Shown here: positions 62,421-64,000 of the stretch, one piece after another
How the letters are laid out: each line of letters opens with the position of its first letter
Position numbering within the stretch: the first letter of the stretch is position 1
From: Pseudomicrostroma phylloplanum
Taxonomy: Eukaryota > Basidiomycota > Exobasidiomycetes > Microstromatales
NCBI GenBank assembly: GCA_039545275.1
Contig: BCHS01000002.1
Location: forward strand, 1,550,001-1,614,000
Length of the DNA stretch: 64,000 bases
Direction of reading: 5' to 3'
Program-made: the position numbers and the translations under genes
Notes under the pieces: model-generated
Seen by the model: the letters and a program-made list of their open reading frames with translations, nothing else
What the model was told of the DNA's origin: nothing
Databases searched by the model: none

Positions 62421-64000
62421 TTACAGGTCGCCGTTGATGCCCTGGTCACCGGCCGTACTGACAAGATAGTCATCCACATCTACCTCGATCCCTCCCGCCG
62501 CCCCTCCGAGCTGATCATTGGCCTTTGCCTCCTCTCCGTGCCCCGAGCCGTTCACTTGCACTTGCTGCTGTGGCTCTGGCTCTGGCTCTGACTCTGCAGC
62601 GAAGAGCCCATCTCCTCCCGTCTGGCGCAAAAAGTCCGCATCGCTCGAAGGATCCAGCTGCAGCATCCCCTCACGATTCTCGCGGTCCTCGAACATCTCA
62701 AACTCCTCGGCGAGGCGAAGACTACTGTTGTCTAGCAGGGCTGCTGAGCCTTGCGCGCCTGTTCCAGTGCCGTCGACTCCCCCCGTAGAAGAGGGAGGGT
62801 GGACCATGAGTGCCAATCGCGCGAGCTCGTCTTCGTCAGGCGGTGGACGGTCGCGCCTCTCCACGACAATCCGGTCCAGCCCAAGTCCTCCGGGCCCGAG
62901 AGAATCGCCATGGCCATCCATTCCCATGAGACTCATCCGCTCATCGCTGTCCTGCTCACCCTGCTCCTGCTCCTGCTCTTGCTGTCTGGCTTGACGGAGC
63001 AGGCGGGAGGCTTCCTCGTGCTGCGAGGCCATCATAGATGCCGTGGCAGCCGCTTGGCGCGTCAGATCCGCTAGCCCGCTGGGGGAGGAGGAGGTGGAAG
63101 CTCCTCCGGGCTGAAAGTCAAAGGCAAAGGGTCCAGAGGTCGCATAGATGCCGTCCTTGGCCGATTCGGTCCCTGCTGCAGCCTCGGCTGCTTCTGTGCC
63201 TAGCGCGGCGAGCTCCGTCTGCCTGGCTTGCTCCTCCTCTTCCTCCTCGCGAAGAGCAGCGAGCTCAGCGGCTTGCTCCTCCTCCCATTCTCGTCTAGCC
63301 CGCTCCTCTCTCTGTTTGCGCAGCCTCTCTCGCTCCTCTTGACCCAAATTCCAAGCATGCCAGCCATTGACGCGCTTGCGCATTTCTCCCTTCTCTTCCA
63401 GCTCGGCACTCGCCTTGAGAAGACGGACTTGGTCGCGCAGCTGACGTTCTTCTTCGAGCCACTGCTCCCTCCCAAGGCGGTAGCGCTCTGTTTGCGCTGC
63501 AAGACCATCGCGAAGCTGCCTCGTCAGCTTCTCGATTTGCTCCTCGGAGAAAGTGGCTTCGGACATGGCCTCTCGGGCGGCGGTGGATGCTTGGTCGTAC
63601 AGCGAGCGCGCTAGGGTGACTTGCTCGGTGAGAGCTTCGACAGTGGACTGCTCGGCAGATAGACGATCCTCTATACGGCTGTTGGCTTTCCGAAGCTGAT
63701 CTCGCTCTGCAGTCATCGATGCCAGCGAGGTCTGCAGAAGCTGTACAGCCTCCGTTTCTGGCATTGGCGGAGAGGGCGGCATTACCTCTCCTGTTCTTGT
63801 GGCCTTCTCGTCTCGTTGATCGGACTTGTCTTGCTTGAAACTGCCGTCGTCCAGTCGCTTGCGCTTTCCCTTGCCGTCCTCTTGCTCGTACCACCAGGGA
63901 CTCATGGCCTCCCCAGCATGCATCCGAGCTGCCAACATCGGAGGAACAGAGACGACGTCGAATGTCCGAGTGGAGACGGAGCATACGAGCAGGAGCGAGA
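62421..64000 (-). CDS. Coiled-coil protein, 5'-partial
   Basis: Runs off the right edge. An ATG at 63938 would give 505 residues, but the same frame stays open to base 64000 (text ending VSVPPMLAARMHAGEAMS), so the true start is probably outside. A predicted coiled coil covers roughly 60-260 (LLQTSLASMTAERDQLRKAN, ERLRKQREERARREWEEEQA), followed by acidic, Gly/Ser-rich low-complexity sequence with Gln/Glu runs. No catalytic motif or family recognised. The stop at 62421 lies 193 bp from the convergent Ssu1-type gene. Confidence 0.65.
   Translation of the reverse strand, partial: SLLLVCSVSTRTFDVVSVPPMLAARMHAGEAMSPWWYEQEDGKGKRKRLDDGSFKQDKSDQRDEKATRTGEVMPPSPPMPETEAVQLLQTSLASMTAERDQLRKANSRIEDRLSAEQSTVEALTEQVTLARSLYDQASTAAREAMSEATFSEEQIEKLTRQLRDGLAAQTERYRLGREQWLEEERQLRDQVRLLKASAELEEKGEMRKRVNGWHAWNLGQEERERLRKQREERARREWEEEQAAELAALREEEEEEQARQTELAALGTEAAEAAAGTESAKDGIYATSGPFAFDFQPGGASTSSSPSGLADLTRQAAATASMMASQHEEASRLLRQARQQEQEQEQGEQDSDERMSLMGMDGHGDSLGPGGLGLDRIVVERRDRPPPDEDELARLALMVHPPSSTGGVDGTGTGAQGSAALLDNSSLRLAEEFEMFEDRENREGMLQLDPSSDADFLRQTGGDGLFAAESEPEPEPQQQVQVNGSGHGEEAKANDQLGGAAGGIEVDVDDYLVSTAGDQGINGDL

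Overview
The window is nuclear DNA from a basidiomycete fungus. Most genes are split by short introns of about 70-100 bp with GTGAGT/GTAAGT donors and AG acceptors, GC content is moderate to high, and the protein set is typically fungal (AP-3, SCAMP, XPB/Ssl2, Hsp90, SURF4, Smp3, Enp1, Mtr3, Rrp8, Ssu1, UDP-galactopyranose mutase). The dense packing and GTGAGT-type introns suggest Ustilaginomycotina, possibly Exobasidiomycetes, but I cannot fix the genus from the sequence alone. I found no mobile element, tRNA, rRNA, CRISPR array or prokaryotic feature. Exon joins were worked out by hand from splice consensus, reading-frame phase and protein-family continuity.

Left part (1-15 kb): a 5'-truncated AP-3 beta adaptin (+); a SCAMP membrane protein (-) with a 14-nt microexon; a five-exon Urb2/Npa2-type nucleolar protein (+), divergent from SCAMP; the intronless TFIIH helicase XPB/Ssl2 (-); and a disordered protein (+) carrying an EDC1/PNRC-type mRNA-decapping motif.

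Middle-left (15-31 kb): cytosolic Hsp90 (+), whose C-terminus reads MESID instead of MEEVD; a Rab4/Ypt4-like GTPase (+) with an interswitch insertion and an altered DxxG motif; a secreted berberine-bridge-type FAD oxidoreductase (+); UDP-galactopyranose mutase (-); a FIT/Scs3 lipid-droplet protein (-); TAF13 (-) divergent from SmE (+); and the exosome subunit Mtr3 (-).

Middle-right (31-50 kb): the rRNA methyltransferase Rrp8 (-); a head-to-head pair of ribosomal protein genes, eS17 (-) and uS8 (+), both interrupted by an intron at the start codon; an Ort1-type mitochondrial carrier (-); a PARP-type zinc-finger protein (-); an EamA/DMT transporter (+); Tudor-SN (+); SURF4/Erv29 (+); and SRP19/Sec65 (-), divergent from prolyl-tRNA synthetase.

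Right part (50-64 kb): cytosolic prolyl-tRNA synthetase (+); a large disordered protein ending in a CaaX box (+); Smp3/PIG-Z mannosyltransferase (-); bystin/Enp1 (-); a Ssu1-type sulfite pump (+); and a coiled-coil protein (-) that runs off the window. Several genes serve ribosome production (Urb2, Mtr3, Rrp8, eS17, uS8, Enp1) and the secretory pathway (AP-3, SCAMP, Rab4, SURF4, SRP19, Smp3). They are otherwise independent housekeeping genes, with no sign of a biosynthetic cluster.
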